Below, piece by piece: positions 52,344 through 64,000 of a stretch of 64,000 nt of DNA. The stretch covers positions 780,199 through 844,198 of the forward strand of contig PTFA01000111.1 in the NCBI GenBank assembly GCA_003342895.1, in the 5' to 3' direction. Position 1 is the stretch's first letter, and every line of letters begins with the position of its first letter. The DNA comes from Casuarius casuarius (taxonomy: Eukaryota; Chordata; Aves; Casuariiformes; Casuariidae). The notes below the pieces were generated by a model. That model saw only the letters and a list, made by a program, of their open reading frames with translations. It made no database searches and was not told where the DNA came from. The translations under genes and the position numbers were made by a program.

Positions 52344-53485
52344 TTATGAATAAATTACTTTTTAAATTTAAATCGTGCTTTTGAGCAATGTGTAGCGTTA
52401 TCAATAAATAAGAAGTAATCGATGTGCTCAGGCATTCTGGCTCTGATCATAATGATGGCATAGAAAAGCAAGCTAATGAGAGAGGCAAAAACCTTCACGC
52501 CAATCATCTCCAGATGTTGGAGAAGTTTGCATCTGAACTTTGTAGAACATGATGCTTTTTCTTAACAAAGCTAAGCTTTGTTAGCATATCTGTAGTAAAA
52601 TAGAATGATTTCTAAATGCATTGCATGCATACCAAGACTGTGAGAAAACCTTGTAACACCTGAAGTTAAATGCAATGTGATTGATACATCATTATGTGAT
52701 TGATACATCATTAGGGGCATTAAGTTGGAAGTTAAATTAGTTATTGAACCATCTGCAGGCTGATACCATCTATTTAAGTGTGACTGGACGGTAAGACTGA
52801 CAATCACATAAATATTCATAACACACCAGAACTAGTTCAATATCTCAAGCATATAGATACTATTTTCCTTGAAAACTGTTTAGAACAGTGTCAAGATGAA
52901 AAACTTGGTTTAGGGGGAAGGTTTTGTTTTGTTTTTGTTTTTGTCTTTTTTTTTAATGACAAGTAATCTCAACTGCAGAAGGGTGGTTATACTGGCTTTG
53001 AAGAATAAAGGCTGAATGTGTCCCATGTCACAGGAGACCACAAGAGAAGTTATGTTTCGTAATCCAGGTGGTCCAGGCCATGTAAACCTGCTCCAAAGCT
53101 GTCTAGTGAATACACTCACCCAGTCCCACAGAGCCAGCCAATGGGCAGTATGTTAAGAATTTTGCCAGTTTTGCCTCCTTGTTTTGTGTGACTGTATTTT
53201 TAATGTGTTTTGNTATTCTTTTTTTCAATGGCATGGCCATACGAACAAGATAAGCAATAACCTTAAATTGACCTAGGTCTTGCCCCAGCGCACATCTTTT
53301 ATTCTATGCCAAAAGGGGTATGGCTTGTTCAAGTTCCACCCCTAAGGCTTGGAAGAAGACTCTGCATACAGGCAGTAGCACACAGAATAGTTGATGTGCT
53401 GCAAACCCTCTTCCTAACTTGCCACTTCAAACTTGCTTGTGTAGATTGTCAGTAAGCTTGGAACAATATTAAAACTGGTAAGACA
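52344..53485. other. Non-coding stretch
   Basis: No gene is recognised. It contains a 19-bp tandem duplication at 52675-52712 and a GTTTT/T-rich run near 52921-52956. Confidence 0.6.
52675..52712. repeat. 19-bp perfect tandem duplication
   Basis: ATGTGATTGATACATCATT is present twice in a row, at 52675 and 52694. Confidence 0.95.
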
Positions 53486-53631
53486 TTTAATAGTGCATTC
53501 CAAATTAGTTATTGGCCATGTTTCCTACGACAGATTCAATGGCTCAGTTGCAAGTGGTTTTAATAATGTATCCCAACGTTGTTGTCAGCCATGTTTTCTN
53601 TCGTAGATACAATGGCTTGATTACAGTCACT
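53486..53631. repeat. Diverged 73-bp tandem repeat, two copies
   Basis: Copy one (53486-53558) and copy two (53559-53631) align end to end. Shared blocks are TTTAATARTGYATYCC, GCCATGTTTYCT, GTAGAT/CAGATT-type, and CAATGGCT. About a quarter of the positions differ. The divergence shows an old duplication, in contrast to the exact one at 31361. No coding frame runs through it. Confidence 0.75.
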
Positions 53632-55702
53632 TTTCAAAAGCAAAAAGCATTTTGTCTGCATATTGCAAGCTGTGTACAGTAAAGGAGAGGGAAGCATGCT
53701 ACTCTTCATTTTCAGGAAAAGAAAGCCCAGTGCAGGAGTGCATGGAAAAGATATGAGTTGCTACCATGTCTTCCTCAAACAGCTACATTTTTATACTGTT
53801 TTTTATCAAACCTGCAGATATTATACCTATTTAAAAGACACATATAAACATTTGGTAAGCATGTTTAACATAAAGAAGTAAGAACAACCTCGTTTTGAAA
53901 ATGCTGTATCATGGTGTGTTATTTTTACTGAAAGCAATTTTTGAATGCTAATGAATGTTATGTGTGGGAAAGCTTTCTTACCACATACAGGATCATTTAT
54001 TTCAGATAGCTTCCTTTGTGGAAAAACCAAAATTTCAAAATCTTTCATCAAAGAAAAACATACATCTGGAAATTAGCTCAGTCAGATTCAGAAACTGTCA
54101 CAAATTACTCTGCTGACCATCAAGTTATAATGAAATGCATCTCTTTGGCTTTAAATAGAAATTCTAAATTTCACAAATCCAAGTTTTCTTGGAACAGGGC
54201 TATTTCTGGAAAAAAAAAAAAAATTGGCTTTGAGAAGCCTAATCTTTTACCACTCTTTTAATCCATATATCTCTCAAGAGAAATACAGATGGTGCAGAGT
54301 GGTAGAAAAAAAAGAAAAAAATTGGACAGACTTGAACTTAAAAATATCAAGTTTAAAGCTATATTTTTTTGCTGGTGACCAACAGAGAGTGTGCCAGCGA
54401 TTTTCTGTAACAGCTGTACTTGTAAATTGACTTGTAAATTCATGGAGTGTCTTATGCCTTGTGCTAGCCCAGGATGGTGAATCCAGTCATATCCATGGTG
54501 TCATTACTTTCTGTATGTTACAGCCTTCATTTTCCTTTTGTTTTAAAGCAATGCTCAAGGGCAGGAAAGAGCGCTCCCCTTTTCCGTGCCTTACTGTGCT
54601 CTGGTGGCTGCTGTCTGCCATAACGACCCAATTAAGATTTTAACAAAAGAATATGCTTGTAGTTAGCTGCTGCTCAGTGTGAAACATGTTCACTTTAAAT
54701 AACTTATGCTACGACAAAAAACAGTATCGCTATATGGCAGCCCGAAGCTCCACATGCAGATTTTCTTTGTTTCATAGCAGGAGTTGAATGTCGTGAGTTG
54801 AATGTTTTTCCAACTAAGCTAGAACTGAGTTCATTAAAACTTCAGACATCCCCATAGAGAAGTCTACACCGCAGACATGCCCATAACAGGACAATGAAGC
54901 TGGACAAATTTACAGAACACCCGAGTCAAAGATCAAGCAGAGCTGAGAATTTGGAGAGCTGTGAAAGAATCTTCTGAATGATAATTATCAATATAATGGG
55001 TACAGATTTTTTTTCTTACTTTAAAACTTTTTTTTAAAACACACTTTTTCATTTGTTTGTTTATTTTTGCTAACAGTAAGTTTAAGTATAAACAAGAGTA
55101 GAATTTTTTCATAGTTTCTTTTCATGATGCAGTTTGTCTTTGACAAAANAGGTGTGTATATGAGTGTGTGTTGAAAGGGATGAACTTAAAATGCTAATAT
55201 TGCAACTATAACCCACATATTCTTTGCTTTCACCTCATTAGGTTTATAATTGCAAATTACTCAGTTTCAGTTACTACAGCACAGATTTTATTTAATGATA
55301 TCAGAATCTGTTTATGAAAAAGAACATAAAAGAGACATTTTTCTTTTATAAAATGGTGTAATTTTAATGGTAATTTTTTTGTAATGTTGTAAAACTCCTG
55401 GTTGCTGATAGAATGTTGTAAGTGAAATTAGTGTTTGCTGATATATTTCATATATGTTGCTTTACCTACAGCATTAAATAATCTACATTAGCTTCTTTTC
55501 TCCGCCAAATGTGGTGTAAAGTTTGATTAAAAAGAACAAAGATAGAGCTTTATATTGAGCAAAATGGCAAGTGTTTGTTTCAGTGGTGTTTTCTTTTTCC
55601 TTATTGACAAGCTCTGTTCCATTGGGCATCTTCTTTTCCCTCATAAAATAATATCCAGTTTAACGAACGTTTGGTCTCTCCCAGCTGAAAATCTTTATGT
55701 TT

Positions 55703-55772
55703 GGGCCTGATCCAAAAAGAAGTGAAATCAATGAAAATCTTTCTATTTGTTTCAGAAGACTTTGAATCAGGC
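55703..55772. repeat. Decayed inverted repeat, MITE-like
   Basis: The left arm GGGCCTGATCCAAA and the right arm TTTGAATCAGGC are inverted copies about 70 bases apart end to end. Between them are AAGTGAAATCAATGAAAATC-type sequences. This matches the layout of a widespread old amniote palindromic repeat (GGCCTGATCCAAAGCCCATT, then TGAAGTCAATGG, mirrored). The identification is from memory and the copy is worn. Confidence 0.5.
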
Positions 55773-58700
55773 TTTTAGCTAAGCAGCTGTTTGGTACTTC
55801 TAAGCAATGTAAATTGCTCTTTTGGATGATATGCATTTTTCTATACTGTACTCCATGTAAATTTTGCACTCCAATAAGAATGTATTTCTTTACAGGTGAC
55901 ATTCTCCAATTTCAACATGTGTCTCTGACGAGAATATAACTTTTAATAGGGATAACTGTTAAATGTGATAACAAATTTGACTGAAGTGAAAAACAAGGCT
56001 GTCAAACCAGAAATGCTAAATAACACTGTTTCCAGGAAGCAACTAACACTGGTGACATTGTCATCTATTCCTGTAAAAAGCTATGATGAAAATGAAATTT
56101 CTCAAATAAAAATTCAGATGATTCATGTCAAATGCAGCCTTTAAAATACTGTCAGGATAGATGAAAAATGTAATGTCACTGGCAGCCAACTCTACATAGC
56201 TCTGCCATTAGAAACACAGTTGAAGTTATAAATAGCTATTTTTACACAATGCCAATACTATATGGGAAACAGACAAGTTAAGTTTTCTCCTGTCAGAAAT
56301 AGTCCTTAAATACAGTACATCAGGCAGAGATTTTAAAATGCAACAGGAATACGCTTGAAAGGGTAACAATACCTCCATTCTTGAAGAGATATTGTAGCAG
56401 GAGACCATTATGTTATCAGGCTGCTAATAACGCTATTGTTCTCAAAATGATGTGGTATCTTGAATGATTCTAAATGGGACAGACTATTGGTCTAATTCTC
56501 CGGGGAGTAATAGCATACAGTAGCGCAATGGCTAGCACAAGACTTTTATCACATTAGCATAGTAATATCCGCCACAAATATGACAATGGTTCAGTCATCA
56601 ATTATACCTTCTTCTCTATGGACACTGTTTTTCTTGTGTTCTCCTCTTGAATGTGGGTTGTTTTTCTCTTCCCATACACCATTTCCTTACTATTCTCTCC
56701 AAACTTTTGTCATGAAATTCCACAACTCCTGGAAAATACACCACCTGCATTGCAAGTTCTAGTCTTTTTCTTGATTAAAGTCCTTCAGATACTATATGCC
56801 ATGCTGAGCACTAATCTCTTCCACTCACTGACATAAAATACTATGTTTTTTTCAGCCAAAGTTTTTAAGGAAAAGGGCATGCAGAACATTCCTGTGTTCA
56901 ACACATTAAGGCTTGTAAATGAAACTTTTCTTTTAATTGCCTAATAGAGTTAAATAGCCATTTTCCATTAAAAAGCAAAGAGAAATGTAATTTTTACTTC
57001 TAAGGGTGCTTCTGAAATTATGAAAAACCTGGCAGGAACTCCATGTTTACTGTTAACCTATTCATTGGGAATTAAGACTACAATTTAATTCAGCTAATAG
57101 ACAGTGGTTTTTTTTGTTTTTTTTTTTTGATTTTTGCACAGTTACTAGATACTAGTAAAGTGATTGTTTAAGTCTATCCTGCAAAAGAGGGTTGAAAAGT
57201 CTGTTTGGCTTACAGCTAGGATGAATTTCCCTTCTCCATCCCGGACTGTGAACTCACTAAAGCTGAGGCTGTTTCTTACTGTATTTCTGTATAGTATCAA
57301 CATAAACACTTGGATACAAGCAAGAAAGAGGCAGTCAGTGAAGCAGTATCTCAGTAAGGTCAGAACAGTCCTGACATGACTGATGTATCACTGTATTCCT
57401 ACTGTTCAAAAATAACATATTTCCATGTATAACCTACTTTCAGCAGCAGCTCTTATTTTGGTAACAGAAGATTCAGATCTGTTGACTAGCTCATACTGCA
57501 ACTTAGTTCTAAGTGCCAGCTTCTCATAATCACATCGTACATGAGCAGCAAAATTAAATGTGATTATTGCTGTGGTACTCTAATATGTTCATACCAACAC
57601 ACATTTTTTCTTCTTGTATACAGTTAAGGCTTTGGCTTTTCTCAGTCACTGGGAAAATTGAACTAGATAGGCATAATTTTGGAAAGATCTGGCAAAAAGG
57701 GAAAAGGTGGAACTGAAAGCTGTGGCTATGAAAATGTTGCCAGGAACTGAAATCTCAAGAACTGCAGTCTGTGTAAAATGAATCGGGAAGCATTCACAAT
57801 AACAAATTTTCTTTTGATTATATGACTGGAAATAACTGACTCATTTTAGTGGCAATTTTTGAACTCAGCTTTGTGAGCGCTTTTGGGTTTTAATTTTCTG
57901 TTCTTTGTTCTTTGTTTGTGATAAAGAAGTTAAAGAACTTAGGGCATATGAACACCCACTAAAATTGGATAAATGGTTTTTGAGAGCATTCTTCCATCTG
58001 TTTCTATCTTCTTCTATACAGTGACTTTGTTCACTCTAATTTAAAGGGTAGCCAAAGAGGAAGGAACAAATTCTTGGATCTGTTCTTAGAAGGAGAATTT
58101 TTTTCTTTGGACCAAATCCNAAATCTGCAGATTCCTTTCTCAACAGCTGCAAAAAATGATATGATTTTGGCATAATATTTTCATTTTTTAAAACAAAAAA
58201 TCTTTTATGAAATCTTTTTCATTACATCTTTCCTACACTGATAAAATACATATTAAGAAAAATATTAATCATGGTGCTGCAACATACTGTACCAATAGGC
58301 AGCACTTTGATCACATTTATCATATGAACTTTTTTCTTGAACTTTTATTTTGTTTCTGTGTAGATATGGCCTATCTGAATATTGAGCATACTTTCCATAT
58401 TAATTGACACATTAAATGGCTAGAGAACTCACCACTTCAGTCTAAAATGCATGAAAGTGCAGCAGTAGATTGTAGCTTGCATACGCAGACTCAATACTTT
58501 TCCAAAAGTAATAAAGACAACAACTGTTTAAATGACTTAAAACTAGGTTTCTCTTGTATTTGATGGGAATTTCCCAAGTGAAACAAAAGAACTCCCATGA
58601 AGCCAACTGACAATTTGTTCTCCAGATCTTTTGGTTGCTTCTGAAAAGTGCCTTTTAGTATAGATTACTTTCATGGATTAAGTAGCTCAGATATCTGTAT

Positions 58701-59130
58701 GAAATGATCTAATATTAATAGAGAAAAAATGGAGAACTTGTCAATTTTTTATTACTATGACTTCATGGTGTATACATACGATGTCATAAAGATCTAAAAT
58801 CTTTTTCTAGAATGAACAGAAGATATTTCTTTCTTATGACTGGTCGCTGCATAACAAAAATGTTTTATATCNGTTAAATACGGCAAGCAATTACTTTTTT
58901 TTTTTTTTAATGCAACTGATGCATTTTCTGCTGTACTTAAGCTTAGATACACAGGATATCCTAGCCAATAGCTTAGAATGTGTTACTTAGTGAAGTGTGT
59001 GAATTTATAGGTTTACTGTAAAGTCAGTCCAGGGGCAATGAAGGTAATACAATATAATAACCTAATAAATATCCTAGATTGACCTCTGCTTGTGGCTTAA
59101 CATAATATCTAGTACTAGAATATAAGATTA

Positions 59131-59224
59131 AGGACTCAGAGAACTCAGAGAACTGAGAGAACTCCAAGAAGAACTCAAAGAAAAAAAACTCAAAGAATAA
59201 GAAGAAGAAGAAGAAGAAGAAGAG
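59131..59224. repeat. Purine-rich tract ending in (AAG)n
   Basis: On the plus strand this stretch is nearly all A and G, made of AACTCAGAG/AACTCAAAG-like units at 59135-59195 followed by about eight AAG units at 59199-59224. It is mirror-repeat-like polypurine of a kind that can form triplex DNA. Confidence 0.8.
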
Positions 59225-61539
59225 CTTTTAAATAAAAGGCAAGAAAAGTTTCTATTCAGTTATTCTTTAGACTGTTAGAAGGGCAAGAGATATGTTTTAT
59301 TTTTTGCTGTATCAGTACTTCACCTGGCATAGTGTATAGCTATGTGGGTCATTACACACTCTTATTATATGAATATTTAAAAGTACAATGTCCTTTAATA
59401 CATAGGCATCTACCTCTGTAATTTTATGAGTCTGTAAAATTATGAGTCATTGAACAACAGAATTATAAAAACATCACCTATCTGTAGGTTTGTGGGAGGT
59501 TCACAGACTTACGGAATTATTCTTTGTTCAGAAAAATGTTCTTGTATGACTAGAATAACCATAAGTGTTTCTGTGAAGCACACATCCAAGAATGGGGCAA
59601 ATTACTATGAACTGGAAATAGAAAATTCAATTGTAAAACCCTTTATTACATTTCTCAATTATTTTCTGAATTAATGACCACATGGTAGCCATTTTAACCA
59701 CCCTTCTCTTTCTGCTAACTAGTTTCCAGGATTAAATTTACATTATCAGTTATAAGTCTCACTCCAAAAAAGGGGCACCTCTCAAGCCACACTGATAATG
59801 ATCAAATCTATGCAAAGAGAGGCACTAGTCCCACAAATCTGAGGCTTGCTTGGAGAAGAGTTTTAGGCACATTTCCTGTCTTATTCCTGGTTAGCAGCTT
59901 TGCAATGGTCTTGCAACAAGTTAACTTAGTTCAACGCATCCTACAATTTAGTTTAGTTAGCACAGGATAGGATTAAATGAGTTACACTATTCTCCATCTT
60001 CTGAAGTCTCAGTCTACAGAGCAGCTCTGGAAGGGCTTCCCATCATTTCCAGTAAAAGCCCATGGGATACTGAGTTTACATCCTGTTGATCACAGTTTAG
60101 ATATTATCCATATGAGGTACAGGCAAGCTTCAAGGAAACTGAAGCCAACCTGTGTAGATAAGGAAGTAGGTGTGTCAAAGGGTCTGAAGTGCTGAGGTCC
60201 TCTCTGAAGACTGCATACACTGATTAAAAAAAATACTCCCACATCAGAACTATTTATACTCAAGAAACTATACTTTGATTCCTTGCCAAGAAAGGTCAGT
60301 AGCAATCACCACTCTCAGCCAAAATTTGACTTTGATAGTGCTAGACAGAGTGCAATAGCTAGCCTTTGTGGCTTGTTCATGAAGTTCTACTTCTATCATA
60401 GTGAATTAAGTTCATATGCAACACGAGAGCTGTACTACCTTAAATGATAATTAAGCCATCATAATAAGAGTTGAGTGGGATTTCAGCACATACTGGAACT
60501 TGTGCAGTTTCTGATCTGCATATACAATTCTGTCTTCTGAATGTTGCCTGACCTGCTTTTTGTCAAAAGGTCACTTAATAATGTGCTTAATAAAATGCTA
60601 CAGCATTTACATTCTTGATGTAGTAATGATGTGGGCATGATTACACTGCTGAGCGTTAAGTTAGTAATGAACATATATGATGTAGATAATGCAACATCTA
60701 TTCTGAACATCAATTCACAAACTTGACACCTGTCCGGCATACCATTCCAACATTCCCTAGCAACACACCAACTCTTTGCGGTAACAATCCATCTGTCTGT
60801 ATTACCAATCCAACTGTTCACAGAAAAAGCCAATATCTTTCCAGGATCAATCAATCTCAATATCATGCTAAGCTATTTTCCCCTCCATATNAAAATGACA
60901 CAGGTTCTTAAGCAATAAACTACTGTTTTTTAAAAATGTGTCTTGTCCATTTTTTTTCAGTCAGTCCTGTAGCTCAATTTCCAACTCCAAAAAATAGATA
61001 ACTAAAAAGGACAGAGGAAAGCCCATAAGAGTTCAGTATGTGTGCCAGATAAAGCAGAATAATATTTTTTTAGAAGTCATATATGCTTTTACAATTCCTT
61101 CTACATTGGGCATGTCTCCATGTGGGAGTACAATGCATAACTTTGAACTGAAATTGAAAGGAGGATAATTTTCTGCAATCACTGAGCACATTTTATACCA
61201 GAAAATATGCAGTATTTCTTTGGGCAAGTGCTGAGTACTTCATATATATTGCAAAATTCTAAATGCAATTATCTGTATTCATTTCCCTCTCTCTCTAATG
61301 CTAATAAAATAACCATTTATGCATGCCATTTACCCTATTTCCAGTCTTATTTACTTTGTGTTTATGCTCCAGTGACTCTGTGGTTCNCAGTGTCATTTTT
61401 CATTTGTCTTGCAATATAGGACCATTGGATAATTCCTACATATACCTATCCTTTGTATAGTCACAAAGGGTAATTCAGATAGTAAGTGACCTCAGGAGGT
61501 CTCTAGTCCATGCCCCTGTCCAAAGCAGGGCCAGCTCTG

Positions 61540-62150
61540 AGGTCAGACCAAGCTGTTCAGGGCTATGTCCAGGTGGGTCTTTGAAGACCTCCAAGAAAGG
61601 AGATGAGACAACCTTTCAGGACAACCTGCTCCATTGCCTGACTGTCCTCATGGGGAGAAAGTTTCTCCTTATATCCAGTCTGAATGTCTCCTGCTGTAAC
61701 TTGTACCTGCTGTTTCTCTCCGTCCCACCATGACCTTGATAACCCCTTGTCAGGGGGCTGTTTGGTGCCTCCAAAGCTGTCTCTTCCCCAGGCTGAGCAA
61801 GCCCAGCTCCCCCAACCTCTCGTCATGGGGCAAGTGTTCCAGCCCCGGCTGGCTTGGGGGCCCNCTGCTGAGCTCGTTCCTGTTTTCAATGATGTCTTTC
61901 CTGCACTGGGAGGCCCAGAACTGTGCACAGCACTCTAAAGGTGATCTGATGAGTGCTGGGTAGAGGGGATGATCCCTTCCCACAATCTACTGGCCATGCT
62001 CCTGTCCATCTACCCCAGGTGCTGTTGGCTCTTTTGCTGCCAGGGCATGCCGCTGGCTGTCGTTCAGCCCACTGCCAGCCACAGCGCCCAGGGCCTTTCC
62101 CACAGGGCTGCTCCCTGGCCCCTCTGTCCCAGCCTGTATTGGAAGCCAGC
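61540..62150 (-). pseudogene. CR1 ORF2 C-terminal remnant
   Basis: Translated on the minus strand in pieces: FWASQCRKDIIENRNELS (61750-61983 frame) corresponds to the CR1 segment reading FWAPQYKRDIDILERVQ. Another frame carries HLPHDERLGELGLLSLGKRQ, the counterpart of HLSYEERLRELGLFSLEKRR. Frame changes separate them. This is the region beyond the reverse transcriptase. Confidence 0.85.
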
Positions 62151-62229
62151 ATCAAAGGAAATTAAAGATGTTTGGACATTAAAATATGGAGCTTTTACTT
62201 GCTTTGTAATGGGGAAAGATCCTCAGCAA

Positions 62230-62720
62230 TTGGATGCTGCAGGACTTGGCATTTGTCCCTCCTGAATTTCATGATGTTTCCATTGGTCCATTTTTCCAGC
62301 CTGTCTGGGTTGTCCAGAGTGAGGCCCTGCCTCAAACATATTCACTAGTACCCATAATTTAATGTCATCTGAAAACCTGATGAAAGCATGCTTTGTCACC
62401 TCCTCTGGGTCATTGACAGAGATGTTGAACTGAACAGGTCCCAGTGTGGATTCCTATGGTACTCCACTTTTCACAGGAATGCAGGTAGAGCATGAACCAT
62501 TAACAGTGAGCCCCATTATCCAAACAGGTTTTTATCTATCTGGTTTTCCAGCCATCCAGGTTGTAACATCCCAACTTGGACACAAGNATGTTGTGGTAGA
62601 TAGTATCAAAAGCCTTGCTAAAGTCAATGCAGAAAACATCCACTGCTCTCCCCTCCTCTACAAATCTAATCAGTTTATCATAGAAGGCAATCAGGCTGGT
62701 CAGGCATGTAAAGGTAAATG
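62230..62720 (-). pseudogene. CR1 reverse transcriptase palm remnant
   Basis: Reverse-complementing 62364-62375 gives FSDD, the equivalent of the F/Y-ADD catalytic box with alanine replaced by serine, within the context RFSDDIKLW. Further upstream on the element, near 62600-62640, the sequence encodes DFSKAFDT, the motif A aspartate region. The frame between them is interrupted and an N falls at 62587. Both catalytic motifs are therefore recognisable, but the enzyme is dead. Confidence 0.8.
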
Positions 62721-62783
62721 ATGCTGGTGGCTATCAATCTTTTCTTTCTCCTTCATGTGCCCAGAAATGTGCTCCAAGAGGTG

Positions 62784-63356
62784 TCACTCCCCGATTTTCC
62801 CAGGAACCAAAGTAAGGCTGTCTGTAGTACCCCAGGTATACCTTTTGGCCTCTTCTGAAGGTGGCTGTGACATTTGCCATTCTCCAGTCACCAGAAACCT
62901 CTCTCGATCTCTAATTTCCAAGACGATAGAAAGCAGCCTTGCAAGGGCATCATCCAGATCTCTCAGCACTCTTTGGTGCAGCCTGTCAGGTCCCATTGGC
63001 TTGGAGGGGTCGAATTCTCACACATCATCCCTGATTTGACCCTCACTGAGTCACCTACTCTTCACTGGTAGGTAACTATCGGCTCCTGCCTGACCCCCTT
63101 CAGGAAGCACACGGGCCTGGGAGACCTTGTTGGGGAAGACTGAGGCAAAGAGGGCATTGAGTAGTTCAGCCTTGCCTGTGTCCAGCATCGCTAAATCACC
63201 CACTCCATTCAACAGCAGGCCCATATTTGCCATGTTCACTGTTTTATTATTAATGTAGCAGTAGAAGCTACTTTTGCTTCCCCCAATGTCCTTTGCAAGT
63301 CTCAGCTGAGCTTTGGCTTTCCTGGCCATCCCTGTGAGCTCAGGCATGTAGGGCAT
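62784..63356 (-). pseudogene. CR1 ORF2 linker and fingers remnant
   Basis: Frame 63051-63356 carries RLAKDIGGSKSSFYCYINNK and LLLNGVGDLAMLDTGKAELL, the counterpart of the CR1 KGNKKGFYRYI and LLNEAGDLVTKDMEKAEVL linker. Frame 62784-62996 begins MGPDRLHQRVLRDLDDALAR and continues EIRDRERFLVTGEWQMS, matching the GPDGMHPRVLRELADVIARP start of the reverse transcriptase. The two frames are offset by a frameshift near 63040. Confidence 0.87.
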
Positions 63357-63510
63357 AATGTTTCTAAATCCCTCTTATGCAGCCTAGCTTCCACTCCATG
63401 CACTGCTTTTTTTGCATTTTAGCTCTGCCATGAGTTCCCAGCACAACCAAGCTGTCTGCTTGTCTTCTCTCCTGTGATGGACCATTCTTGCACTTGGAGC
63501 ATGGACATGG

Positions 63511-64000
63511 CACAACGCTCATCATCATGTGTGTGTGTATGTGCACAAATTTGCCTGGAGGATGGACAGAGACACACCGAAGATCCAGTGATTTGAACTA
63601 TATTCTTGTCCCTAGAGTTTCACTGCATTCAATTTGAGATGGTTGCCANNNNNNNNNNNNNNNTTCAGTTTCTGTTAGCTGTCTAAATGAAAACTGTCAT
63701 TACTCTTTCCCAGCTAAAGAGTCCCAAACTGTTTAAGAGTTAAAAGTAATGCCAGCAAGGCTGTTACTTAGTATGATTCCCAAACAATAAATAAATTTAA
63801 AAAAAACACAAAGTTTTTTGAAATTTTACAACTAACAGTAGCTGCTCTACTTATGACATTTCAGACTGGGTTCCTGCAGTCCTGCTACAGAACATTTTTC
63901 AGTGTCCCAGTGATTTTGCTTCATTTTGTAGCAGAAATTGGTCACCTGGGTATATCCCAAGTCTAAAGGCTTTAATTAAGGCTAGAGGTTTTCACCTTGT
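63511..64000. other. Non-coding edge of window
   Basis: AT-rich sequence with a short GT run at 63528-63540 and the assembly gap at 63649-63663. No feature is recognised up to the window end. Confidence 0.6.
63649..63663. other. Assembly gap, 15 N
   Basis: A run of 15 N bases; the other ambiguous bases in the window are single Ns. The true size may differ from 15. Confidence 0.95.

Larger units (their letters stand above)
53632..61482. other. AT-rich non-coding stretch
   Basis: No gene is recognised. The 127-codon minus frame at 60483-60866 is the longest here and matches nothing I know. It has no splice or promoter context. Included repeats are listed separately. Confidence 0.6.
61483..63510 (-). 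mobile_element. CR1 LINE retrotransposon, 5'-truncated
   Basis: This is a CR1 copy on the minus strand of roughly 2.0 kb. Its 3' UTR end is recognised on plus by GACCTCAGGAGGTCTCTAGT near 61488. After that come the ORF2 tail, the reverse-transcriptase palm, the fingers and the linker, in reverse order up to about 63510 (CACTTGGAGCATGGA-type segment). Unlike the copy at 3627-5262 it keeps the palm region. Several frameshifts and an N at 61864 and 62587 break ORF2. A poorly matching patch at about 62150-62230 suggests a small insertion or local decay. The different 3' UTR indicates a different CR1 subfamily from the first copy. Confidence 0.93.

Noticed and set aside
52348..52353. AATAAA just after the LTR as its plus-strand polyadenylation signal
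   Set aside because: It lies outside the TG...CA boundary and the target-site duplication, in flanking DNA. The minus-strand signal inside the LTR fits better.
60483..60866. 127-codon minus-strand open frame
   Set aside because: No recognisable domain, promoter, splice sites or retrotransposon context. Frames of this length occur by chance in 64 kb.
1..64000. tRNA, rRNA, CRISPR array, operon or prokaryotic features
   Set aside because: No tRNA-like T-loop contexts, regularly spaced direct repeats, ribosome-binding sites or gene-dense organisation were seen. The CR1 content shows a vertebrate nuclear genome.

Overview
This window looks like non-coding avian nuclear DNA, either intergenic or the inside of a very long intron. 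It is AT-rich throughout. It carries several 3'-end-biased, 5'-truncated, frameshifted CR1 LINE copies of the kind that dominate bird genomes. It also has one solo retroviral LTR, sparse microsatellites, and no recognisable SINE families, tRNAs, rRNAs or bacterial features. Scattered single N bases and one 15-N run point to a draft assembly. A crocodilian or turtle source cannot be excluded from sequence alone, but the CR1 subfamily style and low repeat density favour a bird.

No open reading frame in the window encodes a recognisable host protein. The longest frames (about 160 codons) lie in CR1 retrotransposon ORF2 remnants or in chance low-complexity sequence. Three short blocks (6002-6127, 10692-10875, 17765-17880) have the layout acceptor, body, donor and could be non-coding or UTR exons. 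None has a product I can name.

Layout. 1-3626 is AT-rich unique DNA with a repeat-like block near 2850-3550. 3627-5262 is a minus-strand CR1 with its reverse-transcriptase core deleted and a CTG/CTA repeat inside it. 5848-6420 is a locally GC-rich island of unknown origin. 7-30 kb is mostly unique AT-rich DNA with an (ATTTT)15 array, an ATT array and two diverged copies of an unidentified repeat about 1.4 kb apart. 30950-31830 is a very old CR1 relic containing an exact 162-bp tandem duplication. 38413-38461 is a near-perfect 24-bp-arm palindrome. 45360-45650 is another old CR1 relic. 51417-52338 is a solo LTR bounded by TG...CA and a perfect 5-bp target-site duplication. 53486-53631 is a diverged 73-bp tandem repeat. 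55703-55772 is a decayed inverted repeat. 61483-63510 is a second long minus-strand CR1 that still shows reverse-transcriptase palm motifs.

Nothing here works together as a pathway or operon. The history it records is successive retrotransposon insertion, decay, LTR recombination and small tandem duplication. I found no convincing new biological system. The observations most worth a second look are the solo LTR, the exact 162-bp duplication, the long palindrome and the unidentified repeat pair.
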